Below are positions 44,344 through 55,423 of a stretch of 64,000 nucleotides of DNA, piece by piece. Position numbers and translations under genes: made by a program. Origin of the DNA: Isochrysis galbana (taxonomy: Eukaryota > Haptophyta > Isochrysidales > Isochrysidaceae); assembly GCA_018136815.1 (NCBI GenBank), contig CM030931.1:6654399-6718398 (forward strand), given 5' to 3'. The notes beneath the pieces were generated by a model that saw nothing but the letters and a program-made list of their open reading frames with translations, did no database searches and was not told where the DNA came from. The first letter of the stretch is position 1, and every line of letters begins with the position of its first letter.

Positions 44344-46935
44344 ACTCTAGAGGCATTCGCTTCATGGATCAGCCCCATTTCTAGTGGTTACAATAAAATC
44401 TTACCCTTTGGTCTCTAGAGGATGCTCTCACTACATGAAAGCACCAAGGATGAATGGGCTAGGCCGACCTATGCTCAGTTTTTGATTTGGTGCTCACAAT
44501 CGCGTACAGTGTATAACTTTGCGCACGATCACGTAGAACAGGGAGCTTCATGCATCAGCCCCGATGGCGGGGGCGGGCTCAGCAGCAGTAACATCACCCT
44601 GGCGGTCCACATGAAGCACAGGAGTCACAGAAACTGCACCCTTTCGAAGGTCCACACATTTCCTCTTCTTGCACCACCCTTTCTTCAGGTTGCTACAGCT
44701 CTCACAATACCGGAACTCCAACCAAGGACACGGTTCAACGCCACACGAACAATTCGGATTGCACACCATGAATGCTTGAAGTCGAACTCGCTGGCGCTCT
44801 TGATTGTCTTGTGCCCTCTCCATACGCGCGGCCTTCCTCTTTGCGACATCCTGAGCTCCTTCAGTTGCCATCCTGCGCCGCTTCTCTTTCTCTTCCTTCA
44901 TGTCTCTAAGCGTCCACGACCCCGAGAGTTGGTATAGACGCTGACGTTTCGTGAAGACGGCCGCATTGACGTCGTCCTCATCGCCGTTCTCCCCAGCTTC
45001 GGAGTCGGACACGTTGGCTTTGGCACCGGAGGTATTGGAGCTCACGTTCAGCACGCCGCGCATAGGATCGTACGGCGCCTCGGCCTTGTCCTGAAGTTTC
45101 TTAGCCAAAGCCGCTAGATTCCGAACTTTCGCTTCGGCCGCCTGCAAAGAGCCCCTCATCATCCCGGGTGGAGTGGCCATCGCCTCGGTGAGGGAAGATG
45201 GACCTGGAGACGAAACAAGGCTAGACTCCTGCGCTGAGGATGCAATGTCAGTGGCTTGATCGACGAATTGTGAGCGGTCGATGACGTCGGGGCAAAGCTT
45301 GTTGCCAACGATACCTACGCGCTTGAACGCTTTAATGATGTCGTATTGGTCGCACCAAGAGAACCACATGCCTGGCACACCCAAGCGTGCGGACCCTCCT
45401 AAAATGGCCAAGAAGTCAGAAAGGCTCAGGCTTTCAAGCTCTTTGTTGTAGATTACCTGGTGTGCGTCTTTATACGCGTCTCTTGCTTTGTTGTATGACC
45501 TGTGGAACGACGAGTTGAATTGGTCGAGGGCCTGGAGAAAGCCCGATGTTCCCGATTCCTCGGAGAATATCCGAATGCCGAGACTTGCGGCGTTGCCGCT
45601 CGTGTTCTTCAAGACCTCATCGCTGAAACGAGAGGCGTGGTTGTCCAAAAGCAAAACCACAGGTCGTAGTATTGGCTCACCACCGGCCTTCACCTCTGCG
45701 TCACTCCTTTGAGTGATCCACTTGTCGAGACGCTGGAGATACGTCCAAAAAGTCTCCTCAGTTTGCATCCCCTCTGGCGCGTGGACAGGTAGACACGACC
45801 TGGTTTGACGCCGGACAAGATCAACCTCGTCGTCAAATGTGCAAGTACCGGGCGGGGCGTTCATGACCATGTCCACCGTGGCCCATTTGCGCTTCACAAC
45901 GAGTTGAGCTCCGTAATTCCACCCCGAGGCGTCCCACGTCATCATGACGGTGATGGACTCTTTTGTGCTGCCCGCCCGTTGCCTCACCGTCTTGCCCTTG
46001 CGCTTTGCCACCTTTGCCCGCCGGCCCTTCTGTGGAACATCGAGAGGTTGTGGTGTTTCATCGCAGTTCAGGATGCGTCGTAAATCTTGAATGAACTGAG
46101 TCGGGGACATCGGCCGGGTAGTGAGCGTATGCGCGGCCGTTGTGCGATACATACAAGAGCACGTGCGATGAGGGGAGGTGCGCAAGAAAGGCATACCTTG
46201 GTGCGAGGATCGATGATCCCCGCGTCCATCAGCTCAGCTTCCAAGCCGAATTCGCCGTAGAAATGTCTCTGCACAACGGCCTCGTTGAACTTTCTCGACC
46301 TTCGATATTCTTCGGCCCTCGAAGTTCCCTCGTCGATCTCGATGCCATGCGCACGCCACCAGGGGTACATGCGCTGGAAGAACGTGTGAGAGAGGTCGAC
46401 GTCGCTGTTCAGGTGGTCGAGCTCAGGGGTGTTGAGAAGTATAGATCCTTTGCCGAACTTGCGCGCCTTGTTGAAACGGTGACGCTCGCCGAGCATCTTG
46501 CGGACCTTGACAGAGATTTGGTGCCTGTTCTGCGGTGTGTGAGCATCAGCGCAGGCAAGGATCCATTGCGCCAATTTCATGCGCTCCTCATTCGTGAGAA
46601 TCTGCCTATTCGCGTCGCGGGGTGCTTTCTCACCACTGGCTCCTTTTTGTAGAGCAGTGGTCACCTTGTGCCTCGTTGCCTGCGGAAACAGCCCTGTGGC
46701 AATGGCGGCTTTGGCGCCGACGTTGCGTTCGTGGCAGTACGCAACCGCATCTCGCACTTCCTGCAGCGCGCGCGCTCGGTCCAGGGCGCGGGCATCGCGG
46801 GCCTGGACTGTGTAGTGCCCCTTGGGCACCTTGGAGCGTACGGGGGGCTCGGATTGGGCCTTGGGAGCCATGGCAAGGGCAGGGGCCGTTCCACGAAGCG
46901 GGCCGTTCCACGAAGCGAATGCCTCTAGAGCGAAA
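44344..46935 (-). mobile_element. pogo/Tigger-like DNA transposon
   Basis: CTCTAGAGGCATTCGCTTC followed by (A/G)TGGA occurs at about 44344-44367 and inverted at about 46912-46935, with one mismatch. The pair encloses a complete transposase gene on the minus strand. A subterminal GCTTCATG(G/C)ATCAGCCCC occurs at 44358 and 44547. No clean TA or longer target duplication was found, so the exact ends are uncertain. Confidence 0.7.
44548..46871 (-). CDS. DDE-superfamily transposase (pogo/Tigger-like), two exons
   Basis: Exon 1 is 46871-46197 and exon 2 is 46095-44548, joined in phase 0 over a 101-nt GT-AG intron, giving 740 residues. Exon 1 holds a basic helix-turn-helix-like region (ALQEVRDAVAYCHERNVGAK) and the segment before the catalytic core (FFQRMYPWWRAHGIEIDEGT). 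Exon 2 starts FIQDLRRILNCDETPQPLDV, whose Asp is the first catalytic residue. The second is in VVLLLDNHASRFSDEVL and the third in FLQALDQFNSSFHRSY, as in DDE_1 enzymes. The C terminus has a Cys-rich cluster (NCSCGVEPCPWLEFRYCESC). All catalytic Asp are present and the frame is intact, so it may be a functional cut-and-paste transposase. Confidence 0.85.
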
Positions 46936-47104
46936 ATAGGCGACAGCTGATCTTGTGATCGAGGCGCCAGATGATGGCGAGTGCACCGTCGACGACAGAG
47001 TATTGTACTCGTACTAGTAGTAGGAGTACTAGTATGACGCGACATCAAACATCAAACCTGTTGTTGTTTGTTGTTTGCCCGTGCACGCGTGCACGCACAG
47101 GAGG

Positions 47105-47545
47105 GTATGCAAACGGAGCAAACATTCATCACGTACACTTGCACCGCTTGAACGACTGGATCTCACAGAGGAGCGCCGCGTGGACCGTGGAGGCAGCCTT
47201 AGGTGGCCTTCTCATTGAGCGCCCGGTCGCCTGAATGCTTGACAATTACTCGTCGCGTTTCCAGCGATGAGCTCCTATCTAAGTGCCAAGGACAGGCGGC
47301 AGACCTAGGTATTCGCGTCTTCACGTAGGAATTGTGCACATCAAGGTTTTTGCTTTTTGCAAGCGCTTGATGACTTCAACTCGTCATTTGTCATTTGTCA
47401 TTTCCATTTCGCCGCGCTTAGCGCTTACAACAAGGCACGCGACTCCTGCAAAGATGCGTATGAGGTGTGGTGCATGGTAAGCGCCTGAGCACTCTCACCC
47501 TCTCAGATTTCTTGGCTGTTTTGGGTAGGTAGAGGTGGGGCTAGC
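47105..47545 (+). pseudogene. Decayed transposase relative, opposite strand
   Basis: Plus-strand pieces in shifting frames mirror the neighbouring transposase. HLHRLNDWISQRSAA compares with LQRLDKWITQRSDA, SDELLSKCQGQAADLGIRVF with SDEVLKNTSGNAASLGIRIF, YNKARDSCKDAYEV with YNKARDAYKDAHQV, and SDFLAVLG with SDFLAILG. Several stops and frameshifts occur. It is an old, related but not identical copy of about 440 bp. Confidence 0.75.
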
Positions 47546-48087
47546 TCCATGTGCTGTGGTAACTGTAACTGTGGAAACCTTGAGAGGGGAGAGGGGAGTG
47601 TGTAAAGGGAAAGAGTGCGTCCAACTGCGAATGGTCTGCGGAGTCTGAGTCTGTGCCTGAAGTTCCTCTTTTTGTGGGAGTGAGCGCGTCCGGCCCCGCC
47701 GCCGCCGCCGCCGCCGGTGCCTGTCCATGAGTCTCCTAGTTTCGTGCGTGCGTGCGCGGAGCAAACGTCAATGTGAGTCACGAGTCACCGCACCTCAATC
47801 AAAAAAGAAAAATGGGCAGGCCGACCTAGGGAATCACGAGGGACAACTTTCATGTAGTAGTTGAGGCAACCTCTAGATCTAGATGTCGATGGGGCGGTTT
47901 TTCGTAGAAAAGCGTCTTGTCCATGAAGCTGCCCAGCTTCTAGCCAGAACCTTCAGATTTTTATTTTAGGTCAAGTTTGTTAGAGGAGGAATACAACGCC
48001 GCAACTTGAGCGAAGAATCACTACCAAGGAGTATTTCTAGAATCTAGAAACTGTAAATCGCCGCTGCTACTCATCACTCGCTATTAC
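47546..48087. other. Intergenic, no gene seen
   Basis: Contains a GCC-triplet run at about 47699-47717 and no credible frame. Probably 3' flank of the F-box/RCC1 gene. Confidence 0.4.
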
Positions 48088-50589
48088 TCACAACCGCTCC
48101 GTCGCATGCTGAAATACGCAAGTGTGGTAGAAGTCAGGATCCATGCCAAGCACCGCTTGGCCCGATTGAAGGTCGGCCGACCCAAGTTGGCCTTTCCATC
48201 CAATGCCAGCCGTCAATACATGCCGTCCGTACGACGCATGGGTGCGGACAGCGGAGTGTTGATATCCTGCTGCAATTTCGCAAATGTGCATGCCGCGCAA
48301 CGACTCGACAATTCGCGGAATCAACTGATCCAAGGTGTCGCCGTGGCCGAGCTTGCCGTATGCACCATCACCAAACGTTGCCACGAGGTATTCCTCTACT
48401 TGAACAGGTATGTCCCTCTCGTCCTCGGCAAGCGCGATCGTGAAAGCCGCAGATGTCCGCGCGTTGTGCGGGGCAGCAAACGCATTCGAGCGAGCCGCGG
48501 TCGCGTCAAGTAGCACGATGGAGTGGTAAAAGCCGGCAGCAATGGCACAAACTTTCTGCCCTTCAAGTGAATGGACTTTCTGCGGCACAAGCATGGATGT
48601 CTCGCTGCCGTGTCCTAATCTTCCACATTCCCCTAAGCCGAAGCTGAAGAGCCCGCCATCCGACGAGATCGCAAGCGAATGTGAGTCCCCAGCGCTGACA
48701 TGCGCAATCTTCACGCTGCGAAGTGCCTCAACACGTGCAGGATGAGCACGAGATATAACATCGCCGTGGCCAAGCTTGCCGTCACGCCCAGCGCCCCAAG
48801 AGTATAGGGCGCCCAGATCGGTGGCGGCAATGGAATGTAGCCCACCCGCCGAAACCTCGATCACCCTCACATGGGAAAGGGAGCGCAGCAGTCCCGGACC
48901 GTCGACGCGACCTTCAGCAGCGGCGGGGACTCTGAGGCCCCGACCTGTGGCGCGTCCACGGCTGTGACCGCCACGACTCCGCGAGGCAATACAAGCGCGA
49001 TCACTAGGGCGTTCCGCCGCGCTTAGACGACCTAGCTGCCCATTTGAGTCCCTCCCCCAACTCCAAACCGCTCCCTCTTGAGAGAGAGCAAGACCGTGGC
49101 GTTCCCCGCAAGAAACCTGAACCACACGTACCCCCTCTAGACACGCAAGCTGGCGCGGGACAGGTACGTGGCCAAGAAGCACTACGGTCCGTCCAGTTGT
49201 CGGATTGGTTGTTGGCAAGCCTGTGGATGACGCATCCACGTTGGTAGCAGTCGACAGCTCCATCGGCACCGCCAGTTCGGGCTGGGCGCTTAGGCAGGGG
49301 CCGAGTGTGACAGGAGGCGGATCGAGTGCAACGCCGCTCATGACTCTATTCAAGTTGGAGTTCCGTACCAAAGATCCCAGCCCACTTGAAGTATTTACTC
49401 TGGATGTGGTGATGATGTGACCTAGCCTTCCATCGCCATTCCAACTGAGAGGAGGAATTGGGAGCAACGCCATCGCACGATTGCGAAAGAAGGGCCAGAC
49501 AAAATATCTAGAAAGAGCAAGAGTGTGTGGTCGGCTACATCGTCGTATACAATTCTGCTTGGAAAGTGGAGCCGATGAGAGCCGACCAGTATGTATCCAT
49601 GTGCGGGGAGCCCGGTCGATGGCATCTCGTTCATTTCATGATGTGCGTGCCCACTCACCCCCAGTTGTAAACTCGGCCGTCTGATGTCAGCATGATCGAC
49701 CCATACCCTCTTGCAGCCACTTCTTGCACAGCCGCTAGAGAAGGAGCAGCTGCTTGCGAGACGCGTTGGGCAAAGCAAACCGGGGGGCCATGCAGCTCTC
49801 CGTGGCCAAGATGACCGAGGAAACCCCGATCTCCAACTGAGTCGCCGCCGCAGGACCTGCCACAGAGGCAGATAGTAGCGTGCGGGCGTCAGAAACGCAA
49901 TGCTGCACAGGGTAGAAAGCGAGAGGCAAGTAGTGCAAATCCATTGCACTGTCCTCCAGCTCACCATGCTCCGCTCTTCTCTGCACCGACCCAGAGTGTA
50001 TGGGCCGATCCTGCGGCGATGGTGGCAGGCCTACGTGCGCTGATGATGTCGACGAAACGCAGTGCTTCGAGCGGCCGCTCGCCCGGCAACAATCGTGGCA
50101 GCGGCACCCCACCGCGCTCCGCTCGCAGCTGGCAAGCGTGAGCCAACAGGGATGATGTCGAGGAGCAGAGCGAGGCGAGCTCGGCGAGCTTGGCTGCGTG
50201 CAGGCATTAGGAAACACGGCGCAGTGAGCAAATTCATGCAAGTAGGTCACAACGACAGTGCTTCCTGGCGCGGCGAGCTCACCGATCGACTCGACGTGCG
50301 ACATGATGTGAGCGACGACGACGTCCGGGAGCTCCAGAAGCGGGAAGACCTCCTGCGACTGGAGCTTGAGGAAGCATCGCGAGGCAAAGCGTTGGCTGAG
50401 GCGAAGCGCAAGTCTACCCAGCCTCGCGATGGCGGCGGCTGGAGGCGGCTCACCCGAGCGCAGCGCTGCCTCGACCAGAGCAGTGAGCGGCTCCATCGCG
50501 AGGCTCCAAGCGTCAGGCTCGCACACAGCACGGGAGCGGGTAGGTCCGGGCCGAGAGGTTGGCAGGCATTCAGTGCAGGAGGCTGCCAT
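48088..50589 (-). CDS. F-box and RCC1-repeat protein, four exons
   Basis: Exons are 50589-50283, 50193-49965, 49856-49659 and 49444-48088; the phases agree and give 696 residues. Exon 1 carries an F-box (LLELPDVVVAHIMSHVESI), completed across the first splice by AKLAELASLC. RCC1 repeats follow: TIAAGSAHTLWVGAEKSGAW joined to SCGGDSVGDRGFLGHLGHGE, GSIMLTSDGRVYNWG joined to WNGDGRLGH, then VSCGERHGLALSQEGAVWSW, HSIAATDLGALYSWGAGRDG and LGHGSETSMLVPQKVHS, to the last repeats near the stop. F-box proteins recruit substrates to SCF (Skp1-cullin) ubiquitin ligases, and RCC1 propellers bind the substrate; the target is unknown. A long CT-rich tract (coding strand) lies 60-130 bases upstream. MEPLTALVEA is an alternative start. 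Confidence 0.85.
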
Positions 50590-50649
50590 AGCGCCTGCAC
50601 GCGCGCAGCCGCCGCGCAGAGGAAGGTGGGCGCAGGCTGGCGGGCCTGG

Positions 50650-51503
50650 TGAGGAGGGAGGGAGAGGAAGGAGGAAGGAGGGAGAGGGGGAGGGGGAGGG
50701 GGAGGGAGAGGGAAGGGAGACGGGCCCGCCAGCCTCCTATACGGGAGGGCCGCTTTTGATGATGTGATGATGAGAGATATGCTTCAGATGAGAGAGAGAC
50801 CCCAAAAGACGAAGTGAAGAGAGAGAGACGAGAGCAGCAGCAGCCCGGAGAGGGGGGGGGGGGGGGGGGTTAGGAGCACTGTATGGAGTGTGAACGGGGG
50901 GGGTTAGTTTGGACCTCCTCGAGCTCTATCTAGGGGGAAGGTTGGAAGGTTGGGTCTGGAATGTCGATTCGCTCTACAATATTTGGGTTTGGCTGCCGCC
51001 CCGTGCGCGCTTCTTGGGCTGTTCGCGCCGAGTCTACTCTAGACACTAGACTCTCGACGCGAAGAAAAGAGCGTTGCTGGAGGCCTCGCGTATATCTGTT
51101 GAGGGCTCGGACTAGCACTGAGTTGTGGCACAATGCAATGCCGTCGTAGTGTATTGTATAATCGTCTTTTTCAATGCTACAATACCACCTGCGTCAGATA
51201 TCAGTCATAGTCACAGCTAGCGCTCAACGCTAGCCTACATCTGATTCTTTGTGCCGCGCCCTCCTCCACTGGCCCGTCGTTCACAACTCGAAAGGCGGTG
51301 CCCGCGCTCTTCTCCCACCCTTCAGTTGGTCCTTTGACGCCCTTCACACACAGGTGGGAAGAAAGGACCCTAGCCGCGAGGCGCCTAGGGAAGCTCCTTG
51401 ACCCTCAGCTTGAGCTCGTTAGAGAAAAAAACTACTGCCCGTCCTCGGAGTATATTTGTAAAGCTGTAGGTAGGTCTTGGTCAGCTCCTGCCTGGCGATC
51501 GAG
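50650..51503. other. Divergent intergenic region with purine and G tracts
   Basis: It separates the minus-strand F-box gene from the plus-strand lipoyl synthase gene. It holds a GGGA-rich purine run at 50650-50725, a G run near 50853-50868, a palindromic TCTAGAC region near 51035, and no coding frame of note. A shared promoter region is plausible. Confidence 0.4.
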
Positions 51504-51524
51504 CCCCCCCCCCCCCCCCCCCCC
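51504..51524 (+). repeat. C21 homopolymer
   Basis: Twenty-one C in a row, about 185 bp upstream of the lipoyl synthase ATG. Confidence 0.9.
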
Positions 51525-51661
51525 AGCGTCTCGAGCGAGAGACGAGGCGAGGAGGGGGAGAGGTCAGAGAGGAATCACGAACGAGCAAGAGAGAAAGGAA
51601 GGGAGCGGGGAAGAGAGGGAGGGAGGGAGAGGAAGAGAGAGGGGGAGGGGGGGAAGAGGGG

Positions 51662-51664
<3 letters not shown>

Positions 51665-51708
<44 letters not shown>
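51665..51708 (+). repeat. (AG)22 microsatellite abutting a start codon
   Basis: The dinucleotide run ends exactly at the A of the lipoyl synthase ATG (51709-51711), within a longer purine tract from about 51535. Confidence 0.9.
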
Positions 51709-51712
<4 letters not shown>

Positions 51713-52934
51713 GGCCGGCGGCGCGGCTGTCCTCTCGGCTTCCCTCGTCGCCCGTCGCGGGCTCTCGTGTGCTGTGCTCGGCGAGCGCGGCGGCGAAGGA
51801 GGCGGCCATACCGGGCGAGCGACTCGCCGCTCTCCGCCAGGCCCTCCTCGCCGAGGAGGAGCCGCACCACCCACGGGCGCCACGGAGACGCACGACCCAC
51901 CAGCCGAAGCCTGACTGGCTCAAGGTGCAGATGCCAGGCGGCGAGGAGTTCCAGAGGCTGAAGCGGGGCCTGCGAGCGGGTAAGTTGGCCACTGTCTGCG
52001 AGGAAGCCAAGTGCCCCAACATCGGAGAATGCTGGGGAGGCAAGAAGGAGACGGCCACAGCGACCATCATGGTCATGGGAGACACATGCACGCGCGGCTG
52101 CCGGTTCTGCAATGTGAAGACGGCGCGCAACCCGCCGCCGATCAACCCAGGCGAGGCGCGTGCCACCGCTGAGAACATCGCCTCGTGGGATGTCGGCTAC
52201 GTGGTCATCACGTCCGTAGATCGGGATGACCTACCCGATGGAGGCGCCTCTCACTTTGCAGAGGTCATCCGCACAGCAAAGCAACTCAATCCATCGCTTA
52301 TGCTCGAGTGCCTCACGCCTGACTTCAATGGCACCTCTGGGCTCGACGGTGTAGCTACAGTTGCCACTAGCGGGCTCGATGTTTACGCACATAACATCGA
52401 GACGGTGCGTCGTCTGCAGTCAAAGGTGCGGGATCGACGCGCTGGGTATGTCGAGTCCTTCCGTGTGCTCGAGCATGCTAAGGCCGTGCGAGAGCAGCAT
52501 GAGCAAGGTCCGCTGGTGACTAAGACTTCCATCATGCTGGGATGTGGCGAGGAGCCTGAGGAGGTGCGCCAGACAATGCGCGACGCGCTCAACGCGGGTG
52601 TGGAGATCTTCACTCTCGGTAAGAGCTGGTCTTCCCTGCCTTGTTTCACGTGCCTCGCATACATGCGACCTCTACCTGAGGGTTTTGTGAAGCTCATGTG
52701 TTCCCTTCTCTATGGCCGTCAGGCCAATATCTGCGTCCCTCAAAGAAGCACATGCCTGTGTCGCGCCTCGTCCACCCGGACGAATTTGAGGCTTTTCGCC
52801 AGGAGGGCTTGTCGATGGGCTTTAAGTACGTCGCCTCCGGCCCTCTGGTGCGGTCCTCGTACCGTGCGGGCGAGGCTTTCATTGAAGGTATTGTTAAGAG
52901 GCGCCAGGCGGAGGCCGCTGCAGGTCATGCATAG
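51709..52934 (+). CDS. LIAS: Lipoyl synthase (mitochondrial type), two exons
   Basis: Exons 51709-52618 and 52723-52934, with a 104-nt GT-AG intron; 373 residues, the usual size. A radical-SAM enzyme that inserts two sulfurs into the octanoyl chain of lipoyl-carrier proteins (E2 subunits, GcvH). The auxiliary cluster motif is [14 protein letters not shown] (CX4CX5C), the radical-SAM motif is CTRGCRFC (CX3CX2C), and the C-terminal RSSY Ser ligand is in [12 protein letters not shown], encoded by exon 2. [16 protein letters not shown] is the conserved SAM-binding segment. The first 35 residues are Arg/Ala/Ser-rich without acids, typical of a mitochondrial presequence, though a plastid copy cannot be excluded. 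The upstream open frame is a purine-repeat artefact, so I take the ATG just after the AG run. Confidence 0.93.
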
Positions 52935-54059
52935 GATTCCAAGGCGCGACTGCTTGCCAGCACAGCGACCAGCTTGCAGCTGGCTCGAGCTGTCAATGCT
53001 CGCACGGCTTGGGGGGTTGTATGACCTCCCGGAGGGTCCCTCGTGTCAATTATAGCACTCGTGACCATCTCATGACGTGCATCGCGTCTCAGTCCTTTAC
53101 AGCAGGAATCTGCATTTGCAAGCTTCACGGATTCATGCCGCCGTGGGGCTCGCGACGTACTTGATGTCTCAAAGCGCACGTGATGACTCGCAACGCACGT
53201 GACAGGTAGTCATCGCACTATCTACCACCTCTTCCCCTCAATCCAACGCAAAGAGCAAAGCGTTGAAACTGCAGTGTCCTCGATGGCATGACCGCGACAA
53301 AATTGCACAGCGAACGGCACCATTCGCTGCATTCACTTTCAAGGTAGCCTGGCTTGTTGAGCTTGACCTCGCCGCTCAGTCAGTCGTGAAGTTAATGTTT
53401 ACATGAAGCACTGCAACTATTCAGATGACCACCCCGGGTATAACCTAAAGCGAATGCTCCGCGCTAAACCTTAGGCCGACCACTCTGCCGCTGGGCTTGG
53501 TGTCGTCACAATGCAACCGGCACATGAAGCAGAATCCCTCCAAATGTGGAAGACTCGAGACTTGTAGACCCTTTCGCACGCTTCTCTCTGCTAGAACACA
53601 TGCATAGCCCGGGTCCCGACGTATGTCCAGCGCCCCCGCGTTACATCATGCATTACTTAATGCTTGATTATTCGACCTATTTCATGGTAGCGTTCAACGC
53701 GGAGGCGTCTCGTGCCCTTTCCTTCGGGGACTAGCTCTCCTCTGTAGGGCCCTTTAATCACTCTCACGCCGTATGCTGTCGTGCTTCGATAGCGCTTCCG
53801 GAGGAGGAGGGGCCGCCGCACTCACGCAGCCACTCCTATCGCGAGGGGTACCAGCGGCGCTAGCGCGGCGCGTGGGCTCCCTTCCCCTTCCTCGCTGGGA
53901 AGCGGGGAGGGGTTCTCGATCATGCTCGGGCAACTCCATTTCCATTTCGTTGTGAGAGAACGAAGGGCGCGAACGGTGCGGCGAGTTGGCGAGCTACGCG
54001 GCGCCGGCGACCGTGGGTGGCACGTGGGCCCGCACGGGAGCGCGGCAGCTGCAGGCCAG
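52935..54059. other. Intergenic, no gene recognised
   Basis: Mostly unique sequence with short frames only. CGCACGTGA-type boxes occur at about 53177 and 53194. Confidence 0.4.
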
Positions 54060-54085
54060 AAGTCGCGTTACGTCGAAAATGGGCC
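54060..54085 (+). repeat. GTCGCGTT repeat, copy 3
   Basis: AAGTCGCGTTACGTCGAAAA then TGGGCC matches 6118-6143 and 7070-7095 with three differences and is again followed by T-rich sequence. Confidence 0.6.
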
Positions 54086-54258
54086 AGGTGGTAGTTTTGT
54101 TTTTACTCTTACTCAGGATGTTATACCGTTAATATGGATTTGGAGACGGCGCAATGACGCGGCGCGTGCGCATAGCAACTTTTCCCCCACCCCATACTTT
54201 TTCAGAAGCAGAAGCACGCCTATCAGACCGTCACGGAACACCTACGGCTAAGTAGCCT

Positions 54259-54970
54259 TTAAGTCTTCATCTTCTTTGCCTTTTTCTCCTTCTCCTCGAT
54301 CCTGTGGTCAATGTCGTTCTGCTGGCAGGCGACCATGTCCCTTGGCTGATCTTGGGTGACGAGGTCCGTGGTGCGTGAGAGGATGGCCTTCTGGCCCTGC
54401 ATCCAGAGTTTGCTAGCTGCCCGGCGCACTTGCACCATGGGACTCGTTTCATCGTACGCGACCGCCGTGATGTATTCCATGCAGAGGTACGCGACGGCCG
54501 CCTTGTCTCCAATGTATTTGGTCTTTGGGATCTTGTCGTACTCGTCAGAGTAGTCTTCGACGAGCACGAGCTTTGCCTTGCACCAACGGCCCATGTATGG
54601 CTCGATGAGTGCCCACATCGACGGGTAGCGTTCCGCTTGGCCAAATCCACGCGGAAGTCTCCACATCCACGGCCCATACACCGGAGGCGGTGACGAGCAG
54701 CATCGCCAGGATGGCACCGCTCATGCCCTCCTCCATGTGTTCGCAGAGCTTGAGGGCTGGGCTCCGGATCTCCTAGTAGGTGCGGTGACTGAGTCGCTTG
54801 GCGAGGAAGACAAAGTACTCGCCGCCTCAGCTGGCAATGGACCGGGCAAGCGGCGAAAGTGAATGTGAACGTATTGAGTATCAGCCTTCCTGAATGGTGA
54901 ATGGGAGAGCATCGCGAACCTGTTCCGACAGCTGGGCGTAGACCTCGCGGAGGCAAAGCCGCCCTGGGCC
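54259..54970 (-). CDS. Unrecognised multi-exon gene, 3' exons
   Basis: The last exon (to the stop at 54259) encodes ERYPSMWALIEPYMGRWCKA, VLVEDYSDEYDKIPKTKYIG and a helical part, ending in a Lys-rich EEKEKKAKKMKT. Upstream, minus-strand coding-like pieces occur: IRSPALKLCEHMEEGMSGAI with AMLLVTAS (54775-54682, after a TAG acceptor) and LREVYAQLSEQVRDALPFTI (about 54955-54885, after a TTTCAG acceptor). A 46-nt intron at 54681-54636 would join the last two in frame but is unusually short. The 5' exons were not found; they may lie beyond the AT-rich island. I do not recognise the family. The high charge suggests a soluble nuclear or cytosolic protein. Confidence 0.45.
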
Positions 54971-54975
54971 TGAAA

Positions 54976-55048
54976 TGCGCGGCGCGATGTGAGCTAGTCC
55001 TGCCGAAATTCGCCCAACCAACTAGTCCTGCCAATTTGCGGTCTGAAA
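54976..55048 (+). repeat. 73-bp direct repeat, left copy
   Basis: Matches 55539-55611 at 70 of 73 positions (TGCGCGGCGCGATGTGAGCT...GCGGTCTGAAA). The GCGCGGCGCGATGT core recurs at 55056-55069, immediately before the AT-rich island. Confidence 0.85.
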
Positions 55049-55072
55049 TCTGAAAGCGCGCGGCGCGATGTT

Positions 55073-55423
55073 TTGAGTTTTGATCTCCCACCATTTTTTT
55101 CTTCCTGGGTAAGTAGGGAAGATGTATCCGCGCATATACTTTCGACTTTCGAGGAAACAACCCTCCCATTGTCGATGAGTACGCCAGGCGGATTAAGGAT
55201 TAAGGACAAATTAATTGAAATAGCAGAAGCGGAGAATTACTTCGAAATGGCTAGACCAAATGATAATGATACATATGACTACGTTGATATAATGAAGGAC
55301 ATGAGGCATGCAGGTTGGGATATTACAACTCTACCGGACTATCGTTTCTATCAAGAAGCAATGTGTCTCGTGTCTCGAGTTCGTCAGGAAACGTCAAAAT
55401 ATGCTGAAGGAGATAAATGCTAA
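55073..55423 (+). CDS. AT-rich orphan ORF with repeated GWDxTxLP motif
   Basis: 116 codons from the ATG at 55073, with a second candidate ATG at about 55175 (MSTPGGLRIKDKLIEIAEAE). It contains DIMKDMRHAGWDITTLPDY. After the stop, at about 55440-55520, a second unit in the same strand reads EDMNMKDEGWDVTRLPGEY, so a motif is repeated. Base and codon use (many AAA, ATA, GAT) differs sharply from the GC-rich genes around it. No family is recognised. It may be a transferred gene fragment, for instance from a virus or organelle of low GC, or the body of a mobile element; whether it is expressed is unknown. Confidence 0.35.
   Translation: MSFDLPPFFSSWVSREDVSAHILSTFEETTLPLSMSTPGGLRIKDKLIEIAEAENYFEMARPNDNDTYDYVDIMKDMRHAGWDITTLPDYRFYQEAMCLVSRVRQETSKYAEGDKC

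Noticed and set aside
51298-51708. N-terminal extension of the lipoyl synthase frame
   Set aside because: It translates C21 and (AG)n repeats; the family length and targeting peptide fit a start at 51709.
53773-53955. 60-codon plus-strand frame with Gly/Ala-rich start
   Set aside because: Too short, no domain, and no splice partners identified.
54267-55169. 300-codon minus-strand frame
   Set aside because: Ser/Arg-rich shadow of the gene ending at 54259 in another frame, and it crosses the 73-bp repeat.
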